From: an uncultured Halocynthiibacter sp.
GTDB lineage: Bacteria > Pseudomonadota > Alphaproteobacteria > Rhodobacterales > Rhodobacteraceae
DNA: 64,000 nucleotides
Direction of reading: 5' to 3'
NCBI GenBank assembly: GCA_947503035.1
Contig: CANNCD010000006.1
Location: forward strand, 62,001-126,000
Position numbers and translations under genes: made by a program. Below the pieces are notes generated by a model. That model was not told the origin of the DNA. It searched no databases and was given only the letters and a program-made list of their open reading frames with translations. Shown here piece by piece: positions 25,779 to 35,377 of the stretch. Numbering within the stretch: position 1 is the first letter of the stretch; each line of letters begins with the position of its first letter.

Positions 25779-25843
25779 ACAAGGCGTATGGAAGACCGCG
25801 CCGCTTCGCAAATCAAGACCTCCAAAAATAGGAATTTCGAGCC

Positions 25844-28747
25844 ATGTGCGCCGATACCCCCGAGAATACTGTCGACTATAAATCCACGTTGAACCTGCCA
25901 AAAACCACGTTCCCGATGCGGGCTGGTTTGCCAAAACGCGAACCCGATTGGTTGGCGCGCTGGGCGAAGATGGATGTGTACAACACCCTTCGTGCCAAGG
26001 ATGGCCGCAAGCCGTTCACGCTTCATGATGGTCCCCCCTATGCGAACGGCCATTTGCACATCGGTCACGCGTTGAACAAAACCATCAAGGACATGATCGT
26101 GCGTTCGCAACAGATGATGGGTTTCGACGCGCGTTATATCCCCGGTTGGGATTGTCACGGCCTGCCGATCGAATGGAAGATCGAAGAACAGTACCGCGCC
26201 AAGGGTAAGAACAAAGACGACGTTCCGATCAACGAATTCCGCGGCGAATGTCGTGCCTTTGCGCAGAAATGGGTCGACATCCAGCGCGAAGAATTCAAAC
26301 GCATGGGCATCACCGGCAACTGGGAAAACCCATATCTGACGATGGATTTCCACGCCGAACGTGTGATCGCCGAAGATTTCATGAAGTTCCTGATGAACGG
26401 CACGCTGTATCAGGGGTCCAAACCCGTGATGTGGTCACCGGTTGAGAAAACCGCGCTGGCCGAGGCCGAGATCGAATACCACGAACACAAATCCCACACG
26501 ATCTGGGTGCCGTTCGCGTTGAAATCTGGCCCTGATGCGTTGAAAAACGCACGCGTTGTGATCTGGACGACGACCCCGTGGACGATCCCGTCGAACAAGG
26601 CGATCTGTTACAACCCGAAGATCAACTATGGTTTGTACGAGGTCACCGCGACCGAAGAAGAGAGCTGGACCGCCGTTGGTGATCTCTATGTTCTGGCCGA
26701 TGATTTGGCGGGTGAAACCCTGACCAAGGCGCGGGCTACCGAATTCAAACGCGTGTCCGATGTGACTGGCGATGACCTGGCATCCGTCACCTGTGCGCAC
26801 CCGTTCAACGGGGTCGATGGCGCCGACGGGTTCTGGGACTATGACGTGCCGATGTATGACGGCGACCACGTGACCGCCGAGGCCGGTACCGGCTTTGTGC
26901 ACACCGCGCCATCCCACGGTGCGGACGACTATGAGGTCTTTATGAAGCGCAACCTGCTTCAGGAAATGACCCATAACATCGGTGAAGAATCCGAATTCCG
27001 CGACCACGTGCCGTTCTTTGCGGGCCAACGCGTCTTTGATCACAAGGGCAAAGAGGGCAAAGCCAACCGCGAGGTTCTTGCCAAATTGGTTGAGGTCGGC
27101 GGCATCATCGCCCGTGGTCAGGTCAAGCACAGCTATCCGCATTCTTGGCGCTCCAAGGCGCCGATCGTGTTCCGCAACACGCCACAGTGGTTCGCCGAAA
27201 TCGACCGTGAAATCGGCGACGGCAAAGACACCCACGGCAAGACCATCCGTGAACGTGCCCTGACCGAAATCGACAACGTGAAATGGACCCCACAGTCCGG
27301 CCGCAACCGTCTGTATTCCATGATCGAAAGCCGCCCTGACTGGGTTCTTTCGCGCCAACGTGCGTGGGGCGTGCCTTTGACATGTTTCGTGCGTGCTGGC
27401 CTGTTGCCGACGGACCCTGATTTCCTTTTGCGCGACGCGGCCGTCAACGCCCGTATCGTCGAGGCGTTTGAAACCGAAGGTGCGGATTGCTGGTTCGCCG
27501 ATGGTGCCAAGGAACGGTTCTTGGGCGATGATCACAACCATGATGATTACATCAAGGTCGACGACGTGTTGGATGTTTGGTTCGACTCTGGCTCCACCCA
27601 CAGCTTTGTTCTGCGGGACCGCGAAGATGGGTCCGACGATGGTATCGCGGATGTTTACATGGAGGGCACCGACCAACACCGTGGTTGGTTCCATTCGTCC
27701 CTGTTGCAATCCGTGGGCACCAATGGCCGCGCGCCATACCGCAATGTTGTGACGCACGGCATGACGCTGGATGCCAAGGGCAACAAGATGTCGAAATCCG
27801 TAGGCAACATCATCGCGCCGGAAAAGATCATCAAACAATACGGCGCGGATATCCTACGTCTTTGGGTTGCGCAGGCGGATTACACCACCGATCAACGTAT
27901 CGGTGATGAGATCCTCAAAGGTGTGGCGGACAGCTATCGCCGGTTGCGCAACACGATGCGGTTTATGTTGGGGTCATTGAATGATTTCACAGAATCCGAC
28001 CGCACCGCGCCAGAAGATATGCCCGAGTTGGAGCAGTACATCCTGCACCGTTTGGCCGAATTGGATACGGTTGTGCGCGACGGCTATGCCCGTTTCGATT
28101 TCGCCGGTGTGTTCCAAGCGGTGTTCAACTTTGCGACGCTTGATCTGTCTGCCTTCTACTTTGATATCCGCAAGGATGCCCTGTACTGCGACGGCGACAC
28201 ATTGCAACGTCGCGCGTCTCGCACGGTTCTGGATATCCTGTTCCACCGCATCACCACATGGCTTGCGCCGGTGCTTGTGTTCACGATGGAAGAGGTCTGG
28301 CTCGAGCGCTTCCCAGGGGACGATAGCTCGATCCACCTTGTGGATTTCCCTGACACGCCTGCGACGTGGAAGAACGATGATCTGGCCGCGAAATGGGCCA
28401 CATTGCGTGCGACCCGCCGCGTGGTGACAGGTGCGCTTGAAATCGAACGTCGTGAAAAAACCATCGGGGCCAGCCTTGAGGCCGCGCCGGTTGTTCACGT
28501 GTCTTCGGCAACTGCCGAATTGCTGGGAACCGTGGCGTTCAACGACATGTGCATCACATCCGACGTGGTTGTGACCACCGATGCCGCCCCAGAAGGCGCG
28601 TTCACGTTGAACGATGTTCCCGAGGTAGCCGTGGTGTTTGCCAAGGCCGAGGGCGACAAATGCCAGCGCTGCTGGAAGGTTCTGCCTGACGTGGGCGACC
28701 ACGGTGTCGACGGCGTCTGTGGCCGCTGTGCCGATGCGCTTAAGTAA
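25844..28747 (+). CDS. ileS: Isoleucyl-tRNA synthetase
   Basis: Charges tRNA-Ile with isoleucine and edits valine. It has 967 residues. The class I signature HIGH is in PPYANGHLHIGHALNK (about residues 62-77). The CP1 editing insertion spans roughly 190-420 (WTTTPWTIPSNKAI and GTGFVHTAPSHGADDYEVF). KMSKS occurs as GNKMSKSVGN. The C-terminus ends in a zinc-finger-like pair, CQRCW and CGRC. A possible Ile-rich leader ORF and hairpin precede it, and a strong hairpin terminator follows. Confidence 0.98.
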   Translation: MCADTPENTVDYKSTLNLPKTTFPMRAGLPKREPDWLARWAKMDVYNTLRAKDGRKPFTLHDGPPYANGHLHIGHALNKTIKDMIVRSQQMMGFDARYIPGWDCHGLPIEWKIEEQYRAKGKNKDDVPINEFRGECRAFAQKWVDIQREEFKRMGITGNWENPYLTMDFHAERVIAEDFMKFLMNGTLYQGSKPVMWSPVEKTALAEAEIEYHEHKSHTIWVPFALKSGPDALKNARVVIWTTTPWTIPSNKAICYNPKINYGLYEVTATEEESWTAVGDLYVLADDLAGETLTKARATEFKRVSDVTGDDLASVTCAHPFNGVDGADGFWDYDVPMYDGDHVTAEAGTGFVHTAPSHGADDYEVFMKRNLLQEMTHNIGEESEFRDHVPFFAGQRVFDHKGKEGKANREVLAKLVEVGGIIARGQVKHSYPHSWRSKAPIVFRNTPQWFAEIDREIGDGKDTHGKTIRERALTEIDNVKWTPQSGRNRLYSMIESRPDWVLSRQRAWGVPLTCFVRAGLLPTDPDFLLRDAAVNARIVEAFETEGADCWFADGAKERFLGDDHNHDDYIKVDDVLDVWFDSGSTHSFVLRDREDGSDDGIADVYMEGTDQHRGWFHSSLLQSVGTNGRAPYRNVVTHGMTLDAKGNKMSKSVGNIIAPEKIIKQYGADILRLWVAQADYTTDQRIGDEILKGVADSYRRLRNTMRFMLGSLNDFTESDRTAPEDMPELEQYILHRLAELDTVVRDGYARFDFAGVFQAVFNFATLDLSAFYFDIRKDALYCDGDTLQRRASRTVLDILFHRITTWLAPVLVFTMEEVWLERFPGDDSSIHLVDFPDTPATWKNDDLAAKWATLRATRRVVTGALEIERREKTIGASLEAAPVVHVSSATAELLGTVAFNDMCITSDVVVTTDAAPEGAFTLNDVPEVAVVFAKAEGDKCQRCWKVLPDVGDHGVDGVCGRCADALK

Positions 28748-28770
28748 CACGTAGATCATATCAAATTGAC

Positions 28771-28807
28771 TTTGGGCGCCGTTGTTATGACGGCGCCCAA
28801 ATTGTTT
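28771..28807. terminator. Bidirectional terminator between ileS and the EF-hand gene
   Basis: Eleven-base arms TTTGGGCGCCG/CGGCGCCCAAA around a nine-base loop, with T-rich flanks on the plus strand and A-rich flanks on the other side. It serves convergent genes. Confidence 0.85.
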
Positions 28808-29249
28808 ATGCCGCAAACAAATCCTTGATCAGATCATAGGCCTCTTGGATGTCAGTGGCCGCGGTATAGGATGTGAAATCGACCGCGGTTTCGTCCTCGT
28901 CGGTCTCAAACAGGCTCATGATCAATGACTCGGCGTCCATACCGCTGGTTTCACCACCTTCTGGCGGGGGCGGTGGGGGCGGAGGACGATTGCCTGCCTG
29001 CATTTCGGTGTGATGCGCGGCCAGCTCGTCTTCTGTGACCAGACCATCGCTATCGACGTCGATGTTGGTGAACTGCTCCGACAGACGGCCGGCATCGTCA
29101 CGCGTTTCGATTTCGGAAATCGCAATAGAGCCATCGCCATCCGTGTCGAAAGCAGCAACCTCGGTGGCGGCCATTTCGCTTGCGGATTGCATCTGCGCGC
29201 GTGATTGTGAGATTTGGGCAGTCAGTGAACCGCCGATGGACATATTCAT
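28806..29249 (-). CDS. EF-hand calcium-binding protein
   Basis: Small acidic protein of 147 residues from the ATG at 29249 (AGGA 5 bases upstream). Two EF-hand loops are clear: FDTDGDGSIAISEIE near residues 33-47 and IDVDSDGLVTEDELAAH near 63-79. A run of eight prolines follows (NRPPPPPPPPEGGE), then an acidic C-terminal region ending IKDLFAA. The N-terminus (MNMSIGGSLTAQ) is not a signal peptide, so it is cytoplasmic or leaves by a non-Sec route. A calcium sensor or buffer role is inferred from the loops only. Confidence 0.8.
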   Translation of the reverse strand: MNMSIGGSLTAQISQSRAQMQSASEMAATEVAAFDTDGDGSIAISEIETRDDAGRLSEQFTNIDVDSDGLVTEDELAAHHTEMQAGNRPPPPPPPPEGGETSGMDAESLIMSLFETDEDETAVDFTSYTAATDIQEAYDLIKDLFAA

Positions 29250-29347
29250 GTTGATCCTTTCTGGTTTCAGAACATGGTCCAAGAAGCGTTACTGCCTTCG
29301 CCTTACCTGTTTCCTAACCGAAAAAATCAAAGTCTCTAAAATACGAC

Positions 29348-30043
29348 CTAAGCGGAGCTGCGTTCTGGGAGCGTTTGTTGCACGATTCCAACCAGCAAAA
29401 GATAGATGCTTGTGACCACGAGCCCCACATAGGCCACGGTGTTTGGGGCAAAGTTCTCCCATGCCATCCAGCCCGCGAACCCTGTCCACGCCACGGCCAT
29501 CGGCAACGACACCACCCGCCAGCGTTTCGTGCGCACGGGGTGGATGAATTTCAGCGGCATTAACATGGCGACACACAACAGGGCGACGACCACGACGATG
29601 ATTTCAATGCGGGGTTCGGTCGCGAATAGGGTGATGATGACCATGTTCCAGCACCCCGGAAATCCGGAAAACGAATTGTCCTTGGTCTTCATGCGGGTGT
29701 CGGCGAAATAAAGTGCGCTTGCGAATGTAATCGCGATGATCGCGAACCAGCCGGTCCATCCGGGCAACAGACCCGATTGAAACAGGGCATAGGCCGGAAT
29801 GAACACATAGGTCAGATAGTCGATAATCAGATCAAGCAACACGCCGTCGATGACCGGCGCGTTGGTTTTCACGTCGAATTTTCGCGCCAAGGGCCCGTCG
29901 ATGCCATCTACGGCAAAGGCCACAACCAGCCAGAGAAACATGAGGTCCCATTTGCCTTGGCTGGCGGCAAGCATGGCGAGCATTGCAAAAACGGCACCGG
30001 TGGCGGTAAGGGCGTGGACGGAATAGGCGAGAATTTTCTTCAT
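29348..30043 (-). CDS. pcs: Phosphatidylcholine synthase
   Basis: Membrane enzyme that condenses CDP-diacylglycerol with choline to give phosphatidylcholine and CMP. It has 231 residues and about seven hydrophobic spans. The CDP-alcohol phosphotransferase motif DG-AR-G-D-D is read in DGIDGPLARKF through VIDGVLLDLIIDYLTYV (residues about 47-80). DNSFSGFPGCWN is typical of Pcs rather than of phosphatidylglycerophosphate synthase. Phosphatidylcholine is a common membrane lipid in alphaproteobacteria. Confidence 0.92.
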   Translation of the reverse strand: MKKILAYSVHALTATGAVFAMLAMLAASQGKWDLMFLWLVVAFAVDGIDGPLARKFDVKTNAPVIDGVLLDLIIDYLTYVFIPAYALFQSGLLPGWTGWFAIIAITFASALYFADTRMKTKDNSFSGFPGCWNMVIITLFATEPRIEIIVVVVALLCVAMLMPLKFIHPVRTKRWRVVSLPMAVAWTGFAGWMAWENFAPNTVAYVGLVVTSIYLLLVGIVQQTLPERSSA

Positions 30044-30091
30044 TCCACCTGTCTGTCGCAGTTTCCGCCAAAAAGCAAACGCGGCGAAGGG

Positions 30092-31033
30092 TCAATCCTG
30101 TGCGCGGGGGTGGGCCTTTTGGTAGACGTCCATCAAATGGGCCGTGTCGACGTTGGTGTAAACCTGAGTCGCATTCAGGGACGAATGGCCCAGCAATTCT
30201 TGGATCGCACGCAGGTCGCCACCGGCGGCCAACAGATGCGTCGCGAATGAGTGTCGAAGCGCGTGGGGCGTCGCCGAGGCAGGGAGGCCCAGCTGCATCC
30301 GCGCCTGCTGCATGGCCTTACGCACGACGCTGGCATTCACCGGACGACCACGGGCACCACGGAACAGCGGCGCATCGGGGGCGATCTCGGCGGGATAGGC
30401 CGCAAGATATGCGTCAACCGCGTCACGGGCGGCGGGGATCACGGGAACGATGCGGTCCTTGTCACCCTTACCGCGAATGCGCAGGGTCTCGGGCAGGGGC
30501 GCGTCGGCACAGGTCAGGGCGAGCGCCTCGCTTATCCGAAGGCCACAGCCATAGAGCACGGTCAAAATCGCCGTGTCGCGCAGCCCGACCCAGTCGGTGG
30601 TGGACTGCATTCCGATGGTATCAAGCATCGCGCGGGCGGCGTCCTCGGCCAGTGGGCGGGGCAGTTTGGCGTGAAATTTCGGGGCGCGAGTCGACAGAAC
30701 GGCGGTGGCGTCGAAATCTTCGCGATCCGACAGCCAACGGTAATAGCTCTTGATCGAAGACAACATCCGCGCAAGCGAGCGCGGCGCAACACCACGCCCC
30801 CGTTCATGGGCCATAAAGGCGCGCATATCTGTCAGGGTGACCTTGGCCAAGGCACCGGTGCCCAGCTGCCCGCCCATGTGTCCCCCCATAAAGGCGGCAA
30901 AGGTCAAAAGATCGGTGTGATAGGCCGTGATCGTATGTTTCGACGCCCCATCAAGCCCCGCCTTGCGTTCAAGGAACTGGTCAAAGGACGCCGAAAGCGC
31001 AGGGGAAATTTGGCTCGCAGGAGCCGAGGTCAT
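30092..31033 (-). CDS. xerC: Tyrosine recombinase XerC
   Basis: Resolves chromosome dimers at dif together with XerD. It has 313 residues: an N-terminal SAM-like core-binding domain (residues 15-105) and a C-terminal catalytic domain. Catalytic residues are seen in GCGLRISEAL (Arg), HALRHSFATHLL (His and Arg), GHSSLNATQVYT (His and the nucleophile Tyr). The start overlaps the DUF484 stop by four bases; the DUF484-xerC pairing is widespread. XerC is preferred over XerD on the basis of this neighbour. Confidence 0.9.
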   Translation of the reverse strand: MTSAPASQISPALSASFDQFLERKAGLDGASKHTITAYHTDLLTFAAFMGGHMGGQLGTGALAKVTLTDMRAFMAHERGRGVAPRSLARMLSSIKSYYRWLSDREDFDATAVLSTRAPKFHAKLPRPLAEDAARAMLDTIGMQSTTDWVGLRDTAILTVLYGCGLRISEALALTCADAPLPETLRIRGKGDKDRIVPVIPAARDAVDAYLAAYPAEIAPDAPLFRGARGRPVNASVVRKAMQQARMQLGLPASATPHALRHSFATHLLAAGGDLRAIQELLGHSSLNATQVYTNVDTAHLMDVYQKAHPRAQD

Positions 31034-31737
31034 CCGAGATAACGACGCATTGAGCGTTCAAATACACCCGCAAAGAAGGCCAACAGGTCGGTGCCTTGGC
31101 TGGCCTTAAACAGGTGCGGGTCTTCGGAGCCCATCGCCAACATACCCGGAAGCCGACCTTCGCCGAGATCAAGCAACAATGTCGCCTCAGAACGGATGAA
31201 TTCGGCCTTATCGCCGTAGATTTCGCCGTCATTTGGCGCAACTTGGCGCAGGGTGACCTGACGGGCAGGGACGCTGCGGCCGTTGGTGACATAGTGATCG
31301 ACGTAACCCGGTTCGGCAACGGAAAGGATGTCGCTGACTTTGGCCAAGGCGGGGCTGTCTTCGGCCTGCGATGTTTCCAGAACCAGACGGATGGAATCCA
31401 CGCGCAGGGTCGTCGCGACCTCACCGGCGAGGTTTTTCAGGAATGTCTCGAAATCGGTCGGGTCCAGCATCGACAGGATCGCGCGATGAATTTGGTTGGT
31501 CCCCGCAAGGTTTTCATAGGCCGCCGCGATCACATTGCGATGCGTGTCCTCAAGCCGATCAAGACGGGTTTCAAGGCGGTCCATGGCAATGCCGCGTAGA
31601 TCGACGATGTTCTCGCCCATACCGCTTTCGTTTGCGGCAACAAGCGCGCGCATAACGTCTTGATCCTCAAGAATAACCTCGGGATGTGCGAGAAGTTTTT
31701 CACGCATTTGATCGTCAAAAAGGGCAATGCTCGACAT
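31030..31737 (-). CDS. DUF484 (GAF-like) protein
   Basis: Conserved protein of 235 residues, function unknown. The N-terminus has the DUF484 opening (LLAHPEVILEDQDVMRALVAAN), a coiled segment follows (MDRLETRLDRLEDTHRNVIAAAYEN), and the rest is a GAF-like domain (residues about 90-230). AAGGAGG lies before the ATG. The gene is coupled to xerC. Confidence 0.88.
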   Translation of the reverse strand: MSSIALFDDQMREKLLAHPEVILEDQDVMRALVAANESGMGENIVDLRGIAMDRLETRLDRLEDTHRNVIAAAYENLAGTNQIHRAILSMLDPTDFETFLKNLAGEVATTLRVDSIRLVLETSQAEDSPALAKVSDILSVAEPGYVDHYVTNGRSVPARQVTLRQVAPNDGEIYGDKAEFIRSEATLLLDLGEGRLPGMLAMGSEDPHLFKASQGTDLLAFFAGVFERSMRRYLG

Positions 31738-31756
31738 GCCACCTCCTTATTTTGTT

Positions 31757-31796
31757 GTGCGGGCAGATGGCGTTATCGCTCTGCGAGTGCCCGCAC
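31757..31796 (-). repeat. Inverted repeat between tal and the DUF484 gene
   Basis: Nine-base arms GTGCGGGCA/TGCCCGCAC separated by 22 bases, which contain a smaller GCG/CGC pair. No T-run follows on the minus strand. It may be a weak terminator or a 3'-end protecting hairpin for the upstream transaldolase mRNA. Confidence 0.45.
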
Positions 31797-31827
31797 TTTG
31801 GTCTAGTATAACGATAAAACCGTTAAT

Positions 31828-32481
31828 TTATAGGATTTTTTGACCGGTCTTTGCCCAGTCCGCTTCGAACGCGGCAAGGCCGGCGTCTGTCAACGGGTGC
31901 TGCGCCAGCTTCTTGATCACGGCAGGGGGGGCGGTTGCCACGTCTGCGCCGATGATTGCGGCCTCTTTCATGTGGTTCACAGTGCGGATCGATGCCACAA
32001 GGATTTCAGTGTTGAAATCGTAGTTGTCATAGATGCTGCGGATGTCTTCGATCAATTCCATGCCATCGATGTTGATGTCGTCAAGACGACCAACGAATGG
32101 GGAAATGAAGGACGCGCCAGCTTTGGCGGCGATCAGTGCTTGGTTCGCAGAGAAGCAAAGCGTCACGTTCACTTTGGTGCCAGAGTCAGACAGCGCCTTA
32201 CAGGTCTGAAGACCGGCCCAAGTCAATGGAACCTTCACGCAGATGTTTTCCGCGATCTCGGCCAATTTGCGACCTTCGGCCAGCATTGTTTCGAAATCCA
32301 TGGACACGACTTCTGCGGAAACTGGACCGTCAACAAGGTCACAGATTTCTTTGGTGACTTCCATGATGTCACGGCCGGATTTCATGATGATGGATGGGTT
32401 TGTGGTGACGCCGTCAACCATGCCGTAATCGTTAAGTTCGGCGATGGCTTCTACGTCTGCGGTATCAACAAAGAATTTCAT
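31828..32481 (-). CDS. tal: Transaldolase (short TalC/FSA-like type)
   Basis: Transfers a dihydroxyacetone unit between sugar phosphates in the pentose phosphate pathway. The start at 32481 ([16 protein letters not shown]) is the normal family start and gives 217 residues. The Schiff-base Lys lies in [12 protein letters not shown] near residue 83. [13 protein letters not shown] and [13 protein letters not shown] are family motifs. Short members act either as transaldolases or as fructose-6-phosphate aldolases; transaldolase is the usual assignment here. Confidence 0.92.
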   Translation of the reverse strand: MKFFVDTADVEAIAELNDYGMVDGVTTNPSIIMKSGRDIMEVTKEICDLVDGPVSAEVVSMDFETMLAEGRKLAEIAENICVKVPLTWAGLQTCKALSDSGTKVNVTLCFSANQALIAAKAGASFISPFVGRLDDINIDGMELIEDIRSIYDNYDFNTEILVASIRTVNHMKEAAIIGADVATAPPAVIKKLAQHPLTDAGLAAFEADWAKTGQKIL

Positions 32482-32566
32482 TTCGGTGTTCCTGAATGGG
32501 TTGGCCAATTTTCTTGGACTGTGTACCCTAGACCGAGCCATCAAGAAACCCCAAAGGAGTCGCGGC

Positions 32567-34762
32567 GTGTCAGATCAATCGTTCTTTGCCGCTGGGGATC
32601 TGATTTCCGTGGTCACGGCCGAACCGTTGGATCGGTTGCTGGACTATAAGGCGCCCGAGGGGGGCTGTTTTGTCGGCGCGTTCCTCGAGGTGCCGCTTGG
32701 CCCGCGCAAGGTGTTGGGCATTGTCTGGGGCCGCGGGCAGGGGGGCTATGATATAAATAAGGTCCGCGCCGCGATCCGAGTGCTGGATGTGGCACCGATG
32801 ACACCCGATATGCGCGGATTTTTGGAACGGGTGGCGAATTATACCCTGACGCCGATGTCGCAGATGGTGCGCCTTGCGACACGCGCACCGGGGTTGGGCG
32901 ATCCACCGTCGATGCGCAAAGTATACCGTCGCGGCACCGGCGAACCCACGCGGGAAACCGCCGCCCGCCGTAAGGTGTTGGACGCATTGGCCGAATTCCC
33001 CGAGGCGTCATTTACGTTAAAAGAACTCGCCGATGAGGCGGCGGTCACATCCAGCGTCATAAAGGGCCTCGTTGAACAGGGCGTCGTGGCCGAGGTCGAC
33101 AGCCCGCGCGATGTGCCATTCCCCGTGCTGGACCCGTCTTTGCCGGGATTGAAGCTGGCCGATGACCAACAAGAGGCCGCCGACAAATTGGCCGACGGCG
33201 TGCGGTCGGGCAAATACGGCACCACGTTGTTAAAGGGTGTGACAGGATCGGGTAAAACCGAGGTTTATATGGAGGCCGTCGCCGAATGCCTGCGCGCGGG
33301 GCGTCAGGCCTTGGTTCTGTTGCCCGAGATCGCCTTGACTAGCCAGTTCTTGGACCGCGTGGAAAAACGGTTCGGGGCCAAGCCCGCCGAATGGCATTCC
33401 GGCGTGACCATGACCGAACGGCGACGGGTCTGGAAAATGGTTGGCGATGGTGGCGTGGAATTGGTCGTGGGGGCGCGATCCGCCCTGTACCTGCCATTTC
33501 GCGATCTGGGTCTGATCATCGTCGATGAGGAACACGACACATCCTATAAACAGGAAGAGGGCGTTTTGTATTCCGCCCGCGACATGGCGGTTCTGCGCGC
33601 CTCGATGTGTAACACGCGGGTGGTTTTGGCGTCTGCCACGCCGTCGCTTGAAACATGGGTCAATGCGGATCAAGGCAAATACGATCGGATCGATTTGACG
33701 TCGCGATTTGGCGATGCGGTGATGCCGGATATGGGCGCGATTGACATGCGCAGCGAAACCATGGAGCGCAACCACTGGATTTCCCCGACCTTGATGAAAG
33801 AAGTCACCGCGCGGATTGAACGGGGTGAACAAAGCCTGTTGTTCATCAACCGCCGTGGCTTTGCGCCGCTGACGATTTGTCGGGCCTGTGGGCATCAGGT
33901 GGGCTGTGATCACTGTGATGCGCGGATGGTGGAACACCGGTTCCAGAACCGTCTGGTCTGTCACCAATGTGGCGAAACCAAACCGATCCCAACGAAATGC
34001 CCCGAATGCGAGGTCGAAGATAAACTTGCCCCTGTTGGCCCCGGTGTGGAACGTCTGGCCGAAGAGGCCAAGACGCGGTTCCCCGATGCACGCGTTGCGG
34101 TTCTGTCGTCTGATTTGTTTGGCTCTGCCCGTGCGCTCAAGGAACAAATCCACGAGATCGCCGAGGGCGAGGCAGACATCATCATCGGCACGCAATTGGT
34201 GGCCAAGGGGCATAACTTTCCGCTGCTGACGCTGGTGGGGGTGATTGATGCCGATCTGGGGTTGCAAGGATCCGACCTTCGTGCCGCCGAGCGTACGTTC
34301 CAATTGATGCGACAGGTGGCGGGCCGTGCGGGGCGCAGCACCAAAAAGGGCATCGCGTTGCTCCAGACCTGCCAACCCGAACACCCCGTGATCCGTGCGA
34401 TTATCGCCGGTGACGAAGAGGGCTTTTGGCGTGCCGAGGCCCGCGAGCGCGAGGCGGCGGGTGTGCCGCCCTTTGGCCGCATGGCGGGGGTTGTGATCTC
34501 AAGCGAGGATTCCGCGCAGGCCTTTGATCTGGGCAATGCGATGGCCCGCCAAACCGGCCCGTTACAGGCCATCAACGCACAGGTCTATGGCCCCGCACCG
34601 GCCCCCATCGCCAAGGTCCGCGGCCGTCACCGTGTGCGTCTGTTGGTCAAGGCCGACAAGGCCGCGCCGCTGCAACGTGCGCTTGATCAATGGGCCGGAC
34701 AATTCAAACTGCGCGGTTCGCTTCGGGTGGCCATCGATATTGATCCGCAGAGTTTTTATTAG
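32567..34762 (+). CDS. priA: Primosomal protein N' (replication-restart helicase PriA)
   Basis: Superfamily 2 helicase that restarts stalled forks. The start is the GTG at 32567 ([16 protein letters not shown]) with AAAGGAG 8 bases upstream; the frame is open further up but crosses the tal promoter region. It has 731 residues. Walker A is [12 protein letters not shown], the DEAH-like box [15 protein letters not shown], and the eight-Cys zinc module CRACG, CDHC, CHQC, CPEC. The helicase C-terminal half includes [21 protein letters not shown] and [10 protein letters not shown]. Confidence 0.96.
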   Translation: MSDQSFFAAGDLISVVTAEPLDRLLDYKAPEGGCFVGAFLEVPLGPRKVLGIVWGRGQGGYDINKVRAAIRVLDVAPMTPDMRGFLERVANYTLTPMSQMVRLATRAPGLGDPPSMRKVYRRGTGEPTRETAARRKVLDALAEFPEASFTLKELADEAAVTSSVIKGLVEQGVVAEVDSPRDVPFPVLDPSLPGLKLADDQQEAADKLADGVRSGKYGTTLLKGVTGSGKTEVYMEAVAECLRAGRQALVLLPEIALTSQFLDRVEKRFGAKPAEWHSGVTMTERRRVWKMVGDGGVELVVGARSALYLPFRDLGLIIVDEEHDTSYKQEEGVLYSARDMAVLRASMCNTRVVLASATPSLETWVNADQGKYDRIDLTSRFGDAVMPDMGAIDMRSETMERNHWISPTLMKEVTARIERGEQSLLFINRRGFAPLTICRACGHQVGCDHCDARMVEHRFQNRLVCHQCGETKPIPTKCPECEVEDKLAPVGPGVERLAEEAKTRFPDARVAVLSSDLFGSARALKEQIHEIAEGEADIIIGTQLVAKGHNFPLLTLVGVIDADLGLQGSDLRAAERTFQLMRQVAGRAGRSTKKGIALLQTCQPEHPVIRAIIAGDEEGFWRAEAREREAAGVPPFGRMAGVVISSEDSAQAFDLGNAMARQTGPLQAINAQVYGPAPAPIAKVRGRHRVRLLVKADKAAPLQRALDQWAGQFKLRGSLRVAIDIDPQSFY

Positions 34763-34779
34763 GGCCGTCAGGGGGCGTT

Positions 34780-35292
34780 ATGATCCGATCACTTCGATCC
34801 TATGTCGCAAAACGGAAATATCACGCGCAACAGTGCCGCTATAAACGCTGTAGCCTCTATGTATTTGAAACCCATGCTATTGCCCTGCCTGTGGTGCCCG
34901 CGCGCACGATCTGGCCCGACGATGGGGTTGAGGATCATATCATTGGCATTCGTGATTTCGACGTGTTGGGCCATGCGGTGCGAGGGGCGCTTGATCTATC
35001 GCCAAGCTTGGTGGGACGAACGGATTTTGTATCGTTTGATGTCGAGACCGCGCGGTTCAAAGCGAATATTGAACGTATCCGTGCGATGTTGGACATGGGC
35101 AAAGAGCGATTCAATCGCAACGCTGAACTGATCGATATCACGGAGTTTCAAGACACCATCGTCTTTGATAAACAGAAACCCATGCAGGGGTATTTTGCCT
35201 TTGACGGGGGGCGCGTCGGTCTTGAAACACGCGAATTGCCCCATGCCGCCACGGCGACCGAAATCGGGCGCGCGATTGCACAGCTTTTGTAG
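34780..35292 (+). CDS. Unknown 170-residue protein
   Basis: No family recognised with confidence. AGGGGGC lies before the ATG. The N-terminus is strongly basic (MIRSLRSYVAKRKYHAQQCRYKRC). The rest is a soluble mixed fold with DFDVLGHAVRGALDLS near residues 60-75 and a C-terminal TEIGRAIAQLL. The spacing of these two short helices loosely recalls CdiI-type (DUF1436) contact-inhibition immunity proteins, but I cannot confirm that, and no CdiA-like toxin is nearby. It follows priA by 17 bases. Confidence 0.6.
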   Translation: MIRSLRSYVAKRKYHAQQCRYKRCSLYVFETHAIALPVVPARTIWPDDGVEDHIIGIRDFDVLGHAVRGALDLSPSLVGRTDFVSFDVETARFKANIERIRAMLDMGKERFNRNAELIDITEFQDTIVFDKQKPMQGYFAFDGGRVGLETRELPHAATATEIGRAIAQLL

Positions 35293-35377
35293 CTGCACAA
35301 TCCGTCGTGCGGTGACGCACAGGATAAACGGCATTTGTTGACTTCCCAAAACGCGGGGATCGGCGTAATGCGGATGC

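Noticed and set aside
25602-25843. T-box riboswitch before ileS
   Set aside because: No T-box specifier loop or antiterminator motif (TGGNACCGCG-like) is visible, and T-boxes are rare outside Firmicutes and relatives.
26435-27838. Long minus-strand frame inside ileS
   Set aside because: The plus strand encodes a complete synthetase here; the antisense frame has no motif support.
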